Shown piece after piece: positions 23,241 through 34,301 of a stretch of DNA of 64,000 nt. This stretch comes from Rachycentron canadum (taxonomy: Eukaryota > Chordata > Actinopteri > Carangiformes > Rachycentridae), in the NCBI GenBank assembly GCA_038496675.1, contig CM076651.1, positions 24,959,712 to 25,023,711 of the forward strand, written 5' to 3'. Below the pieces are notes generated by a model, which worked only from the letters and a program-made list of their open reading frames with translations, did not search any database and had not been told where the DNA came from. The position numbers and the translations under genes are program-made. Within the stretch, counting starts at the first letter, position 1; each line of letters begins with the position of its first letter.

Positions 23241-23294
23241 TGGATGGATGGATGGATGGATGGATGGATGGATGGATGGACGGATGGATGGATG
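23241..23294. repeat. (GGAT)n microsatellite
   Basis: About thirteen tetranucleotide units, with one CGGA interruption. The antisense frame gives an S/I/H/P repeat peptide, which is an artefact. Confidence 0.97.
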
Positions 23295-24808
23295 ATGACA
23301 CAGGGTATCCCTGATGCCTCTCACCCATCTCTTTCCTTCCTTTTCTGTGGAAACCAAATCCCACTTCAGGAGGCTTACAGCTCCCCTCTCACACAAAGTG
23401 GAGCCGTACAACCACGTGCTCGTTGGTTTCTAATAATAAACACCACATCTCCACAAAGACGAGAGTTCTTGGTCTTGGAGATTATCAAGTTAACCAGATA
23501 ACAATAACACCATTTTCATGATCCAACATGTATCCTGCGAGGCTCAGAGACGCCACACACTCAGCCAATCCCCATCTGTGGACACATATTGAAAAATTCT
23601 CTCTCCCCTTGTTGAAAAAAATTCAATTTGCTGTCGCGCTGTCATATTGATCCACACATCTGTCGCTCTTCCTTTTTGTCTGACAAGCCATGATATCTTG
23701 TAACAGTTCATCCCTGGGGGAGGCTTCTTGATTTCAGCTGAGCGAGACGGAGGAGGGGAGGGGGCCGTGAATCAGACCTCCACTGATCAGCCTGATGGAT
23801 TTGACCGTCCATTTGTGGTCACTTTTATAGTCACAGGAAATGTTATATCAGCTCTGCTCTCCTGATCGTGGCTATAAATGCTACCTGCAATTTGGAGACA
23901 TCAACACACTAAACATAACACACTGTATTGTCCTCAGTTGAGACAAAGCTTTCAATTAGAGGTCACATCTAAAGAAAGAGAAACATGAAAAAAGAATTGT
24001 TTTAATCTCATTAAATCATAAAGCCAATAGCCTAGGCATTGCATTCATACTAGACATTTCCATTGTGTGAGTGTGTGTTTCATCTATATTTGTTTTATAT
24101 ACACATGACATATATTGAACCTAATGTGTGGTTTTATCCAGTTGCCTGTCTGTGGATTTATTTGGATACCCCTGATTGAGGAAGTTGACATGGTTTTTTC
24201 ATGGCAGAAAACTTTGTAAACAATGCAGATAATGGTTAATGGAGTTAATTTGGTTTTGTTTTTCATGTTGATTTGGAGACGGATTCAATCTTTGCTCACT
24301 GAATTAACTTTCTTTGAAGTGCCGTTCAATCAAAAATTGTAACATCTCGAACTTTTTGCAGCCTCATGCCCATTAATACTACCCACGCATAATTATATTA
24401 TTACTAATCTTGTAATATTCAAATGGCTTTTAACCCCTGTTTGGTCTCATATTACTTAACAACTGCTACACGTTTAAAAGTTTACTGTGATCATTGTGGC
24501 CATGACAGACAGTTCCCCCTCCTGAGGTGTGTCTTTAACCGGGTCCTAGTGGGTGTGTGTATTGATTGTGGAGGAGGCATTAGATCTCTGGTTATTAATA
24601 GCCTGAGGAGGGGAGCCTAATGGGAGCTCTACTTCCTCCAACTGGTTTATTCATAGCGGGATCATTAGTACCATAATTGACCCCCCTGTCCTCCCCCCTT
24701 CCTGCTTGTCTGTCAGATTAACAGACTACAGCACACTATGTGAGTGTACAGGTGTAGGTTCTTGTATTTCTCCCCTTTTGGTGACAAAAAGACAAGTGAT
24801 GAAATGGG

Positions 24809-24810
<2 letters not shown>
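23295..24810. other. Unique noncoding sequence
   Basis: No repeat family or exon is recognised. Its right part is listed as a candidate regulatory block. Confidence 0.5.
24350..24715. promoter_or_regulatory. Candidate conserved noncoding element
   Basis: A repeat-free block with several homeodomain-type sites: CATAATTATATTATTAC, GGTTATTAATAG, ACCATAATTGACC and TTTATTCATAG. It alternates with GC-rich text. This is the look of deeply conserved vertebrate enhancers, but conservation was not tested. Confidence 0.2.

Positions 24811-24869
<59 letters not shown>
24811..24869. repeat. (TG)n microsatellite
   Basis: About 29 uninterrupted TG units. Confidence 0.97.
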
Positions 24870-24872
<3 letters not shown>

Positions 24873-26156
24873 TGATCTCAGCTGTTTCTGCTCATTCTCA
24901 TATTCAGTATTCTGACAAGAGGCTGCCGTGATCACCTCCCCCTCCCCACCATAAGTCCCTTGAGGCGACAAATTATTCATAAACTATTTCCTGTCTTTAT
25001 AGATATGCTTTCAAAAAGCTTTTCCTTGTCCAGCATTTAAGCTGCATTAAGGGTGGGCAGCACTGAGAGAGGATCTTGGCTGAGGATCTCAGCTGCCTTA
25101 AAGCTGTGTCTTGGCTGAAGCACTGGCCTTCCCTCCGGCTTACATCCCACAGAAGCCCCAACCACCACCACCCCCCATCTCTCCTGTAGCCCACTGCCCT
25201 ACCAGCAAATAGCAGCAGCAAATAGCAGGGTGGCTGCTTCAATGGGAGACGCAGAATGTGACAAGGTGATATTGTCTTCTTTCCCATTTCCATTCTGTTA
25301 TTACTCAATTCAGTTTCTTTCTGTATATACAAGCAGATCGAAATATTCTTTTATTACTAATGAATATTCACTTCTTTCTGCCCTGGCTCCTCTCTGCCCA
25401 CACATATCCCACTGGAAAGCTCAAAATCCAATAGCTTCCTGCCCTGAGGAGCAGGTTGACACTGTAGTACTATAGTAAACCTCTGTGGAACAATTCACTG
25501 TGCTTGTGTTCATTAAAAAAAACTTGATGTGGTTGTTTGTTCTCACCAGTACAAGTGAAAAATGCAGGAATTTGACAGCTGATGAAAGTAGAAATAAATT
25601 CACCTATAAGAGCGTTAGTCTGGCAGTGATAACTGCCTGTGTCTGGACTCACTGGACTGAGGCTCCGGGAGCTGTTTACTTTAAATGTTTGTTATTGAGC
25701 TTCATGCTTCATCATGACCTTGAAAATTGACCTTTGAATAAAACCCTTTATCACAAAGTCCATGTAGTTGTCAGCCGCACCTCCTGGCCTTCATCAGATG
25801 CTGATAGTCATGGAGAGGGTTCAGTTGGAAGCACATGATAGGTGATGGTAGACCAGCTATATAAATATAACACTTTCAAAATAAAATGTGAATCACTGCT
25901 CTTGATCATCATGCAAAGCCAGAGCAAAGAGCAGAGATTTTCCTTCGTCTGAGTTAAGGTTTCCTTAAAATACAAAAAAACACCCTGTCTTCTGGAGTCT
26001 TCTGGAGTTTTCCTTAAAATGTTGACCTAAGGACTTTGCCTTATTTTGGTCTTATAATCAAGGAATTATTTAGAGTCACTTCAAGAGTCGCACAAAAGAC
26101 AGAACGGTCAACAGTTCAGTCAGTCAGTTTCTCCCTAACATTCACTATTCAATGCC

Positions 26157-26184
26157 AACTCAGCTTTTGATTAAAAGCTGAGTT
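26157..26184. repeat. Perfect 12-bp inverted repeat
   Basis: AACTCAGCTTTT (26157-26168) and AAAAGCTGAGTT (26173-26184) are exact reverse complements around the loop GATT. Confidence 0.85.
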
Positions 26185-26356
26185 AAAGAAACATGTCAGT
26201 TAGTATTTCTTGAAAGTTTAACATTCAAAAACTCTTAATTTCTCAATATTACTGAAATGGTGGTCAAATCAGAGCTGAGCCCCGCCCACTTTAAACCAGT
26301 CAGATATGTGAAATTACAGAAATTCGACTGGACTTAGATTTAGGGAAATGTTGTCA

Positions 26357-26364
26357 TGACGTCA
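26357..26364. promoter_or_regulatory. CRE palindrome TGACGTCA
   Basis: An exact 8-bp cAMP-response element outside any recognised repeat. A single short motif like this can occur by chance. Confidence 0.2.
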
Positions 26365-26619
26365 CATCATTTAATTAAGGTTTTAATTAAGTGTTTGTCA
26401 ACTTTTGAATGTCAATATAAAAAAAAGTTTGTCATCCTTAATATGAATGAATGAAAGTCACATTTCAACAGATTTGTACTTCCTCCACCCTGCAGTTATA
26501 GATGCTTTCTGTAAGGATCAAGGAGGTTGGTTGCCTCATGGAGCGAACACACTGGCTGCAAAAATTAGGAAACAGGATTTGTTTTTTCCAGTGAGGAGTT
26601 CCTTGTGGAGCCCTTCCTG

Positions 26620-26620
<1 letters not shown>

Positions 26621-26678
<58 letters not shown>
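26621..26678. repeat. (CA)29 microsatellite
   Basis: Uninterrupted AC/CA run. Confidence 0.97.
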
Positions 26679-26681
<3 letters not shown>

Positions 26682-27640
26682 TATGCATTGACTGTATGTG
26701 TGTGTGGGACATTCCCCACAGAGGGTTGCATGCACCAAACAGACAACTTAACCAGCAATAATGATAATAAAGAAAAAAATACAGTATAATTAATGAATAT
26801 GAGAAAGGTGCAATTACAATAGTTTGCTTTTTTCATCAGTTGGAAGAATTTATAACTAGTCTGATTCCAGTTTGATCCTGAAAAATGAGCAGTCTGAGGG
26901 ATGTGAGAGTCAAACTCAGTCCATCCCTGTACTTATATATGCAGAGATGAACAGGTCAACATACACCCACACACACACAGATGTTCACACTCAAAACAAT
27001 GCACACTCACATTCACACAGTATATGCACACCTTCCTTCCTATGAGTTGACAAGTTGTTGGTGGCTTTGGTGCTGATGAAAGAAAACACACGGTCAAGTT
27101 CCTCTTCCACTCAGGATGTGACAGCGATTGACTGTTTTCCTGTGGATACATAGAGACAATGTCAGCATGAGTAGCCATTAACCTCCGAGCCACATTCATA
27201 AAAAAACACAGCAGCTCAATGTGGATAACAGGAAGGACCTTACAGCAAACACAAGTCATGCCATTTACACCACTTCCCCTCATGAAGTCAGATAAACAGA
27301 TGATGCTGCAGGGTTACTGAGTTCTTGGTTTTAACAATGTAGCCTTTCTGGAGCCTGTGTCTTTGCTCTTCCCTGCACACTGCCCAAATAAACAGAAAAT
27401 ATTTTTAATAAATCAATTTTGTATTTTGCTAATATTTTCACTACAAGGATATTCATGAAATTAAATATTCTTTGTAGCTATTCTGACACGTTATAATGTG
27501 GATCTGAAGTCTGCAGTTTAAAGCCTCTTCTCATCATGCACCTTGTACAGAATTAAATAAAGAGTTACTTAAATAGGGATAGCAGTGCAAACACATTCAA
27601 TGCCATTCAGCTATGTTTATATCACAGCTGAAGATTCACA
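26679..27640. other. Unique noncoding sequence
   Basis: Nothing firm is seen. A 116-codon minus-strand frame at 26933-27283 starts in ordinary sequence but ends in a CA-rich stretch, and has no domain. Confidence 0.5.
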
Positions 27641-27850
27641 AGCATTATCTCAAGGTAATTCAAAGGGTCAGGTCAAACCTTTACAGCATTATAGAGGGAA
27701 CCCCAGCAGTTCCCATCCCGAGTGAAAGAAAAAGGGAGAGAGAACAAGAGCTTCAAAGTCGGAGATACCTGCAGAAAAAGGACACACAGAGAGAAAAGAG
27801 CTCACATGAAAAGCGCCCTGTCTCCTCCAAGTGTCTGCACACTTAGCTGT
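27641..27850. repeat. Degenerate interspersed repeat (LINE-associated type)
   Basis: The order of blocks GGTAATTCAAAGGGTCAGG, TCAAACCTTTACAGC, AGGGAACCCCAGCAGTTCCC and ATACCTGCAGAAAAAGG follows a repeat I remember from teleost genomes that ends in a 'cctccagcagaacc' block. This copy is strongly decayed. The class is uncertain. Confidence 0.4.
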
Positions 27851-28687
27851 GCTGTGGCCACCTGAGGGCCAAATGACTAGCACATTTGTAGGCTTTCAGA
27901 GGAGAGATTTAGGCCAGCATTTAAGTTTGGACCACTGACAGCAGCAGGAATTGGGCCAGTAAACTGCATCATTCATCATGGTAACAAGACACGCCTGATT
28001 TAAGAAGCTACAGGGCCATACTTGTGTATACTTGTATACAAGAAAGAACTTTCCTTTCAGTGCTTATAATAGAAAATGGACAGTATGTTCAAAGTATCGT
28101 TGAAGTCTTTCATAACCCTGATTCATGTGCTGCAGGTGTGCACACCGAAGGAAATGTGAACCTAATACAAGAGCCTTCAAAACAATCCTTTACCATCCTT
28201 CATGTATGTGTATTCCTGCTTCACTCAAATGAGTCAGGATGTTGTGCAGCTCCTTTGCTTCTGTACCACCTTAGCAACCATGAGGCCCATAAGAAGTGCA
28301 GTTTAGATGTAGAGGCAAACAACTCCACATCAATACATTTCAGTTGTCTTAACCCAGTTACGGTATATTGGTTAACCACAGATAACACTAATATTAGAAA
28401 ACCAGTTCAGCTGCCTGTTAATTCCATTACTAAATGTATCCCTGTGTCATGGAAACTATGTTGCTCTTGGTCCTTCCTGTACAAAACAAGTCACAAGATG
28501 ACAATCATGCAACACCTGTAACACACACACCTGCATTCCTGGTTGTTACCAAGAATGCAGAGCATGTGAAACATTGTATAATGTATCCACTGTGACTCTC
28601 AGAAGACCAGGGAAGAAGATGCGATCACCTGTCAAGCAAGGTTGAGCAAAAGTCTGAAGAATCTACAACCAGTAGTCCATGTCAGTG
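27851..28687. other. Unique sequence with a 165-codon open frame
   Basis: The frame at 28024-28521 (plus strand) is the longest in the window free of Ns and simple repeats. The peptide is C/S/H-rich with no recognisable domain, no signal sequence and no coding bias. About one frame of this length is expected by chance in 64 kb read in six frames, so I do not call a gene. Confidence 0.5.
28531..28560. repeat. 13-bp hairpin with TGTT loop
   Basis: CTGCATTCCTGGT and ACCAAGAATGCAG pair at 12 of 13 positions, and the mismatch is a C against an A. It lies just after a short CA run. Confidence 0.75.
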
Positions 28688-28775
28688 TGCTAAAATGCTC
28701 GCAGAGACAATGCTAACATGCTAATGTTGAGCAGATGTAATGGTAAAAATGTTCATTAATTGTGTTTAGTGTTCT
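28688..28775 (+). repeat. Dispersed repeat family C, copy C3 (fragment)
   Basis: GACAATGCTAACATGCTAAT and GTTCATTAA-type blocks correspond to the 5' 'gctaac' portion seen in C2 and C6. Confidence 0.5.
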
Positions 28776-28959
28776 GACCTTTACTAATCGAAGGTAAATA
28801 TATAGAGAATGCCATTCTTTTTTATGCTAAAACACTTAAATCATTATTTAAACTTGCTTTGAGGTGATGTCCTTTTTATCATCTCTATATCATAATTTTA
28901 TCACTATCACTGTCTTTGTGTGTTTATATATGACATCTGCTCCTTTTAATTGTCCAAAT

Positions 28960-29075
28960 GAAGTATGTTGTCTTCCCTCTGTAACTCAACCCTATTTCTC
29001 TCCTGCTTTTGATTCATTTCTAAAAAGCACTTTGTAAACTCTGTTGTTAAAAGGTGCGATATAAAAAAAGTGATT
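28960..29075 (+). repeat. LINE-type 3' tail
   Basis: AAAAAGCACTTTGTAAACTC followed by AAAAGGTGCGATATAAAAAA is a decayed form of the 'gcactttgtaa...gtgctatataaataaa' tail that I associate with L2-type retroposons in fish. The upstream 150 bases are AT-rich and may be part of the same 3' UTR. Confidence 0.5.
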
Positions 29076-29088
29076 TGCTAATAAACCA

Positions 29089-29597
29089 AAGAAAATGTCA
29101 GGGGGTCACCGTAAGTCCACCTGTGGGACCAAGTTCACGGCAGTCCATCTAATACTTGTTAATTTAACTTAAAATCACTAATTGTCAGCCTCAAAGTGGA
29201 AAAGCAGGAAATGTCTGAGATCACTAAAGTCCATTGTGATACATCATCTGGGAACCTTGAAAGTCTATACACATATATTGCCAATACATTAAGTGGATGT
29301 TGAAATATTTGACTAAATATCAGTGCTAAGTATATAATCTCATAAAGTAAATTAGAGTCATAAGGATCCATCCTCTGGGGAGCATGAATATCTTTGGAGA
29401 ATGGCAATATTGTATATGTCATTGCTCTCAAGACATCTCACTTAAAGTCTCAAATGTCAACCATATGGTGGTGCAAGAGGAAATATTAAGGACTCTCCAA
29501 GTCATGGGATCCATCCTGTGGGAACCATGAATATCTTTACAAAACATCAAAACAATCAAAGCCATCTAGGGGATGTTGAGATACTCTTAACCTGAGG
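29089..29597 (+). repeat. Dispersed repeat family C, copy C4 (with internal duplication)
   Basis: The copy begins 'AAAATGTCAGGGGGTCACCG' and repeats the 'catcctctgggraccatgaatatct' theme at about 29369-29396 and 29511-29535. Between these lies CAACCATATGGTGGTGCAAG. These are the blocks of C2's second half, here present more than once, as expected for a family with internal near-repeats. Confidence 0.7.
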
Positions 29598-31479
29598 TGG
29601 GACAGTCACAGAGCAGAGTGACGTGTCGCGCCCACAGCAATGACTGTGTTTACATACAAAAGGACATTGATAACTCACGTACATGATATTATAAACCCTG
29701 TAGAAGGTGTTGCAAAGATGATTGTACAGTCAGGTCTCCTCCATCACAACCCCCCATCCTGAAAAGAACTGGTCCAATAACGTCCATTTAAGAACCTCTT
29801 TACCTCATCAGCGCTCCTTGGGACCATGTGTGTGACCTCGCATTTAACGTCAGTGCTTCAGATGCATTTACATCCTTTCGAGCAGGTGCACTCTGCTGCC
29901 ACGTGAAGCGTGAAGCAGACTTTAACCTTTATGCACTCCTATGCCTCCCGCTGCCCTATCCCACACCCCCACACCCCTCCCTCACACCTGAAGATGTTAG
30001 ATCAGTAGGCAGAGCGTGAGGGAGAGGGAGGGAGGGAGATGTGAAGTAGCTGAGGAGGCGATGGAGGTGCTGACATTTCTATCCAGTCCAGAGAGGTGGG
30101 AAATCGGGGAAAGTGAGTTAGTTGGGAGTGAAATTTTGTCTGTGGGGAAAGGAGAGAGAGAGAGAGAAAGAGAGTGAAAACATGGAGCAGAGCTATTTTT
30201 AACTTGCTCAGGCAGCCTGATAGGACAGGTCTATATATAGTGAGGCAGCTCGGGTAACCGTGTGTATGTGTCTGTGTGCACATCAAGAAGCCATTCAGGA
30301 TGAGTGTGACGCTGTGCCTCTCCAGCTGTAACCAGGATACTCCCAGACCACAGACACACACACAACATCGTCATGCTAATGGCCACCATGCTAATCTCGT
30401 TTAATCCACTCACTCAACACACACCAGTGTCATGTTGCCTCTTCTCAACCTGGAGAAATGCAGCACACAAACTTAAACTGTTCAATGTATTAAAGTGAAC
30501 AAATCAACCAGCCCAGAAAGTAAAGTCAAAGAGTCTTAAAGCTAATTCAACATACATATAAATAACCTTCTATACTCCCAGCTACGATCTATAGTGGCTC
30601 TGTTTGCTCAACTAGATGGGAATTTAAGGTGGTCGCTCAGATTGACTAATAAATGTGTTTGTGAGGTCTGTTGCTGCTTTTATAGCAATGACACAATTGG
30701 CAGGTGCGTGTGAATGTGTGCACATGTCTGCATACAAATAGCAGAAGGGGGTTAGCCACAGGGCAGCTGCTGGTGTGGTCATTTGTTGTTTCAGGTGTTT
30801 TGACAGACAGACGGTGAGAGCGCGGAGGGACAGCTGAACATTTGTCTCCGCACATCAAAGCCGGCTCATACTGTATTAGCTCAGCTGCAATTGTCGTCTC
30901 TCTCCGTTACACACAAAACACAAACACTACAAAGTGGATCCGGGACAAAAACAGTAAAATGTAGAACACTTCAGTCGCCGTTTCATCATCACTTGTCTTG
31001 TTGCTCTGATGTCATTGTGAAGGGGAAACGCATTTCCTCTTAAAAGCTGCTCTTTTTGTCCACACATCTAGATAGTGGACATTGGTTTGATATGTCACCA
31101 ATATTAACTAAGTAACCATCTCTAATACAGGTGATGGGCTAAAACATGTCTGTGATTGCTTCACTGCTTTTGATCGTACTACATGAATTATGTAGGATCT
31201 ATTGTTGCCTGTGTTTCAAACAAGATGGATTTTAGGTGCTGTCACAACTGTGTACGGGGCAAAGATTGTGTCCATAAAAGATGAAAAGCATTTTAACTTG
31301 TGAAATAAAAAGAGCTAAATGAATGGGCGAGTTATAGTTCTCGTTGAGGTGTGTGATCGCAACTCACAAACACATGGTCAGTGTGCAACTTGTTAGCTAG
31401 TTTACGACTAAAATCTGTTCAGCTGGAATGGCGGCTGTGTGTTGGGGGGATGGGGAGGGTCAACACATACTTGTTAGCA
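29598..31479. other. Unique noncoding sequence
   Basis: Contains a short (GA)n at about 30150-30172. No exon or known repeat is recognised. Confidence 0.5.
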
Positions 31480-32033
31480 CCAGTCTATGTTTAAAGCTGC
31501 TGTTTAAAGGCCAGTGTCAACCCACCATGACATCACCATCGGTCTGTGAGCTGCTGTTTTGAAGTTTGTGATTTGTCCGTCGGCCATCTTGATTGTTTGA
31601 AACCAGTAGAAACCATATCTGGAGGAGAAGGTGGAGCTGAGGAGGAGTGAGGGGTGGAGCTGACCTGCTCTGTACTCTGTCCTGATTGGGTGGTACAATC
31701 GGTCAATCACATGGAAGCCACGGTCCCTATTCCATACCCTGCTTTATGATCTATTCCTCTAAATGGACCATCATTTAAAAATGATCATGTTGTATTGAAG
31801 ACTTGAAACAAGGCACTGAGACCATAAACTCAATAGGAAAATGTTTACTGAACTAATAAATCAAGGGAGAAGTAGGGACATTTTCCCATAGACTTCAATA
31901 CAATCTGACTTCTTTAACAACCAGTGGAGTCGCCCCCTGATGGTCATTAGAGAGAATGAAGGTTTAAGGCCCCTCAGCTTTGGCTTTACTTTTCTGACCC
32001 AGAGTCTACGTCCACTCTTCCAGACTATGATTA
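31480..32033 (+). repeat. Dispersed repeat family A, copy A5 (longest copy)
   Basis: The most complete copy. From the 5' end it shows CCACCATGACATCACC, ACCAGTAGAAACCATATCTG, GGAGCTGACCTGCTCTGTAC, ATGGACCATCATTTAAAAA, GGACATTTTCCCATAGACTT, the CTCF-like block, and AGAGTCTACGTCCAC at the 3' end. The two ends carry related text (ACCAGTCTATGTTTAAAG and the reverse complement of the 'ACAGTTTATGGT' end seen in other copies). This hints at terminal inverted repeats but does not prove them. The 68-codon minus-strand frame inside (31504-31710) is not a gene. Confidence 0.88.
31931..31943 (-). promoter_or_regulatory. CTCF-like motif inside repeat A5
   Basis: Minus strand CCATCAGGGGGCG. It differs from the CTCF core CCASYAGRKGGC only at the fourth base. 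Confidence 0.35.
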
Positions 32034-32535
32034 AAGGAAGTTTTATGATCTGGAGGTTTAAATACTGCTGCAGCTTGAGGAGCTGACAAGGTGATGGGTT
32101 GCAGGTGTTCAGGTGGATTGGTGGGACCAGGCAACTGATGGATGGAGAACAAGCAAGTGGAGACAAACTAAATACGAGGGAGGAGAAAAGATAGGGATGG
32201 AAACAGATTAAGTATAAAAAGACACAAATGTTCAAAGAATTCTGCCTGAACAGTCTTTTTGATTCTGATGTGGACTATATACTTGCACTGAAGTAAAGTG
32301 AGAGGCACTTACTGGAAATGTTTGCAAGTTATTTAAGATAGAAAGAAATGAAAAGTCACCATGTCAAGGTCTCCATTAAACTTTACATGAATCAGACTGG
32401 AGAGTTTTTCTCTCTGGGAACAGAATAACTGCAAGTAGTTTAATGTCAGCCTCTCCTCCTGGTTTAAGATACACACTTTTCACTCGTGGTAGAGACAGGA
32501 GCATTAATCATTCAGCAGATGGCCACTCTCGTCTA

Positions 32536-32572
<37 letters not shown>

Positions 32573-33321
32573 ATAAAGCAGAGAAAATGCCATGGCTGAA
32601 TATCAAATAACAGTCCTCCTGACTCTGGCCTTTTTACATGAGCGCCAAAGGTCTCATCCCTCTGCATTATCACACCCTCATTACTAATTTATGACCAGGA
32701 GTTAGGCTGCGAATGTTTGCCTGTATGTGTGACTGCTGGTGTGTATGACTGTGTCTATATGAATACATTTTGTTTGGTGCAAATATTGACCTCATTAAGA
32801 AGACTGGGTTTTGGCAAGGCATGGCAATTTAAATAAAATTTCAATACAGTTTCATAAACAGTTGAATGAAATTTGGTGTCTTAATGAGTCCAATGCAGTG
32901 AGGTTAATGCATTTTAGATAGTAGAAATAAGAAACTGGTTTTGGTTTAGATAAAGTGGGATCACATCCCCAATGGATTCTCCATCCTATTTAAAATAATC
33001 TCGACCAATGCATCACAGCAATTTGCATGATGATTTTTTTGTGCTCTCTCACTCAACATGGTTAGTGCATCCTAACCCTTCTTTGGTCATTATTATTATT
33101 AGTGTTTTTAATCGGTAAAATAAGAAAAGATTCAATGTTTGTTTTGTTTTTTTCTGGTTCTCTGAGCTACTATCCCCTATTACAGTGAACAGAGTCTTTA
33201 TTGAGTCACAGATATAATTAGCTGAGGTTGAGCTGATTCTTAATATGTGGAGAGTTGGGGACATTTTTGAAAAAAACTTGAAAAGCCTTAATGCAGCTCT
33301 AAAAGGGTTAAAACATTTTCC
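32034..33321. other. Unique noncoding sequence with (GT)n
   Basis: A (GT)n microsatellite lies at 32539-32571. The remainder is AT-rich with no recognised feature. Confidence 0.5.
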
Positions 33322-33660
33322 AATTAGCACAAAACACAAAGGACGGCTGGGGCTGATGAGAATTAGCTTAGCTCATTAGCTTTGTAGGTAACCAGTCAAA
33401 AAGGAAAAGTATTAGACAAATTAAAATTTTGATTTGATGATGGTACTTGAAATCCGTCGGGGGTTCATCATCTGCAGACCACGAATCTCTGTCCAACTTT
33501 CACAGAAATGCATCAGGTAGATGTTGGGATAAACGAGAACTTTGGGAATACAGGAAAAGGGGTTGCCAAAGTTATTACAATTTATTGTGATGGGAACATG
33601 AATGAACCAAATGTCCCGACAATCCATTCAATATTTAGTCAGTTATTTCCATTTAGATTA
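33322..33660 (+). repeat. Dispersed repeat family C, copy C5
   Basis: AATTAGCACAAAACACAAAG, GGCTGATGAGAATTAGCTTA, ATTAGACAAATTAAAATTTT and CAAAGTTATTACAATTTATT follow the order of blocks in C2. Moderate decay. Confidence 0.72.
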
Positions 33661-34265
33661 AACAGTTTGACCTATCAACTTTCATGTCATAACCATCTGT
33701 AGATGGTCCGTAGCATTTTAACAATCTGTGTCAACCACAACGTGCATCTTTATACAAATGTTTTAAATTTTGATGCAGGGAGTTGTATCCCTACCTATTC
33801 TGTGTTTCAGCGTTTCATAAAGTAATGTAATGCTTTGCACAGCAACAAACTAGCTTGGATCATCTTGGATTGGATCATCATCTCGAAACAGTTCCTGAGC
33901 CAAATGAAAATCACTTGATTGCCACTGAAAAACCAGCAAGAAGGGTACTTCTTCCCTTGCTCAGTGTATCTTTACAGGAAGTTGTAATATCATATTCTGT
34001 GGCCCTCCTTAACCGTAACATCTGGCTGAATTCAGATCATCCCAGCGTAAAGTAGAAAAGCTACAGGCAGCCGATCTGCTGTTTCTCCTGCATTGTGCTC
34101 TGCGTGTGATAGGGTGCCTTCCAGCTGAGTGGCCAAAGAGATAAGCTCACACACACACGGACGCAGGCTTGTATAGAGACATAGACAGAGGCAGGGAAAT
34201 ACATCTGTGCAAGGTCGATAAGACCACAGCTGAACAAGAGCCACTTACAAACACACCTCCTCCTG

Positions 34266-34301
<36 letters not shown>

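Larger units (their letters stand above)
24870..26620. other. Unique noncoding sequence
   Basis: Contains a small hairpin (26.16 kb) and an isolated CRE palindrome (26.36 kb), listed separately. No coding exon is recognised. Confidence 0.5.

Noticed and set aside
23241..23294. CRISPR-like or minisatellite array
   Set aside because: Simple GGAT tetranucleotide repeat without spacers.
28024..28521. 165-codon open frame, the longest free of Ns and simple repeats
   Set aside because: No domain, no coding bias, no start context or splice support. About one frame this long is expected by chance in this much sequence.
31504..31710. Shared minus-strand peptide (MIDRLYHPI...) in repeat copies A5 and A6
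   Set aside because: The similarity reflects two copies of the same noncoding repeat. Other copies break the frame, so it is not a conserved protein.
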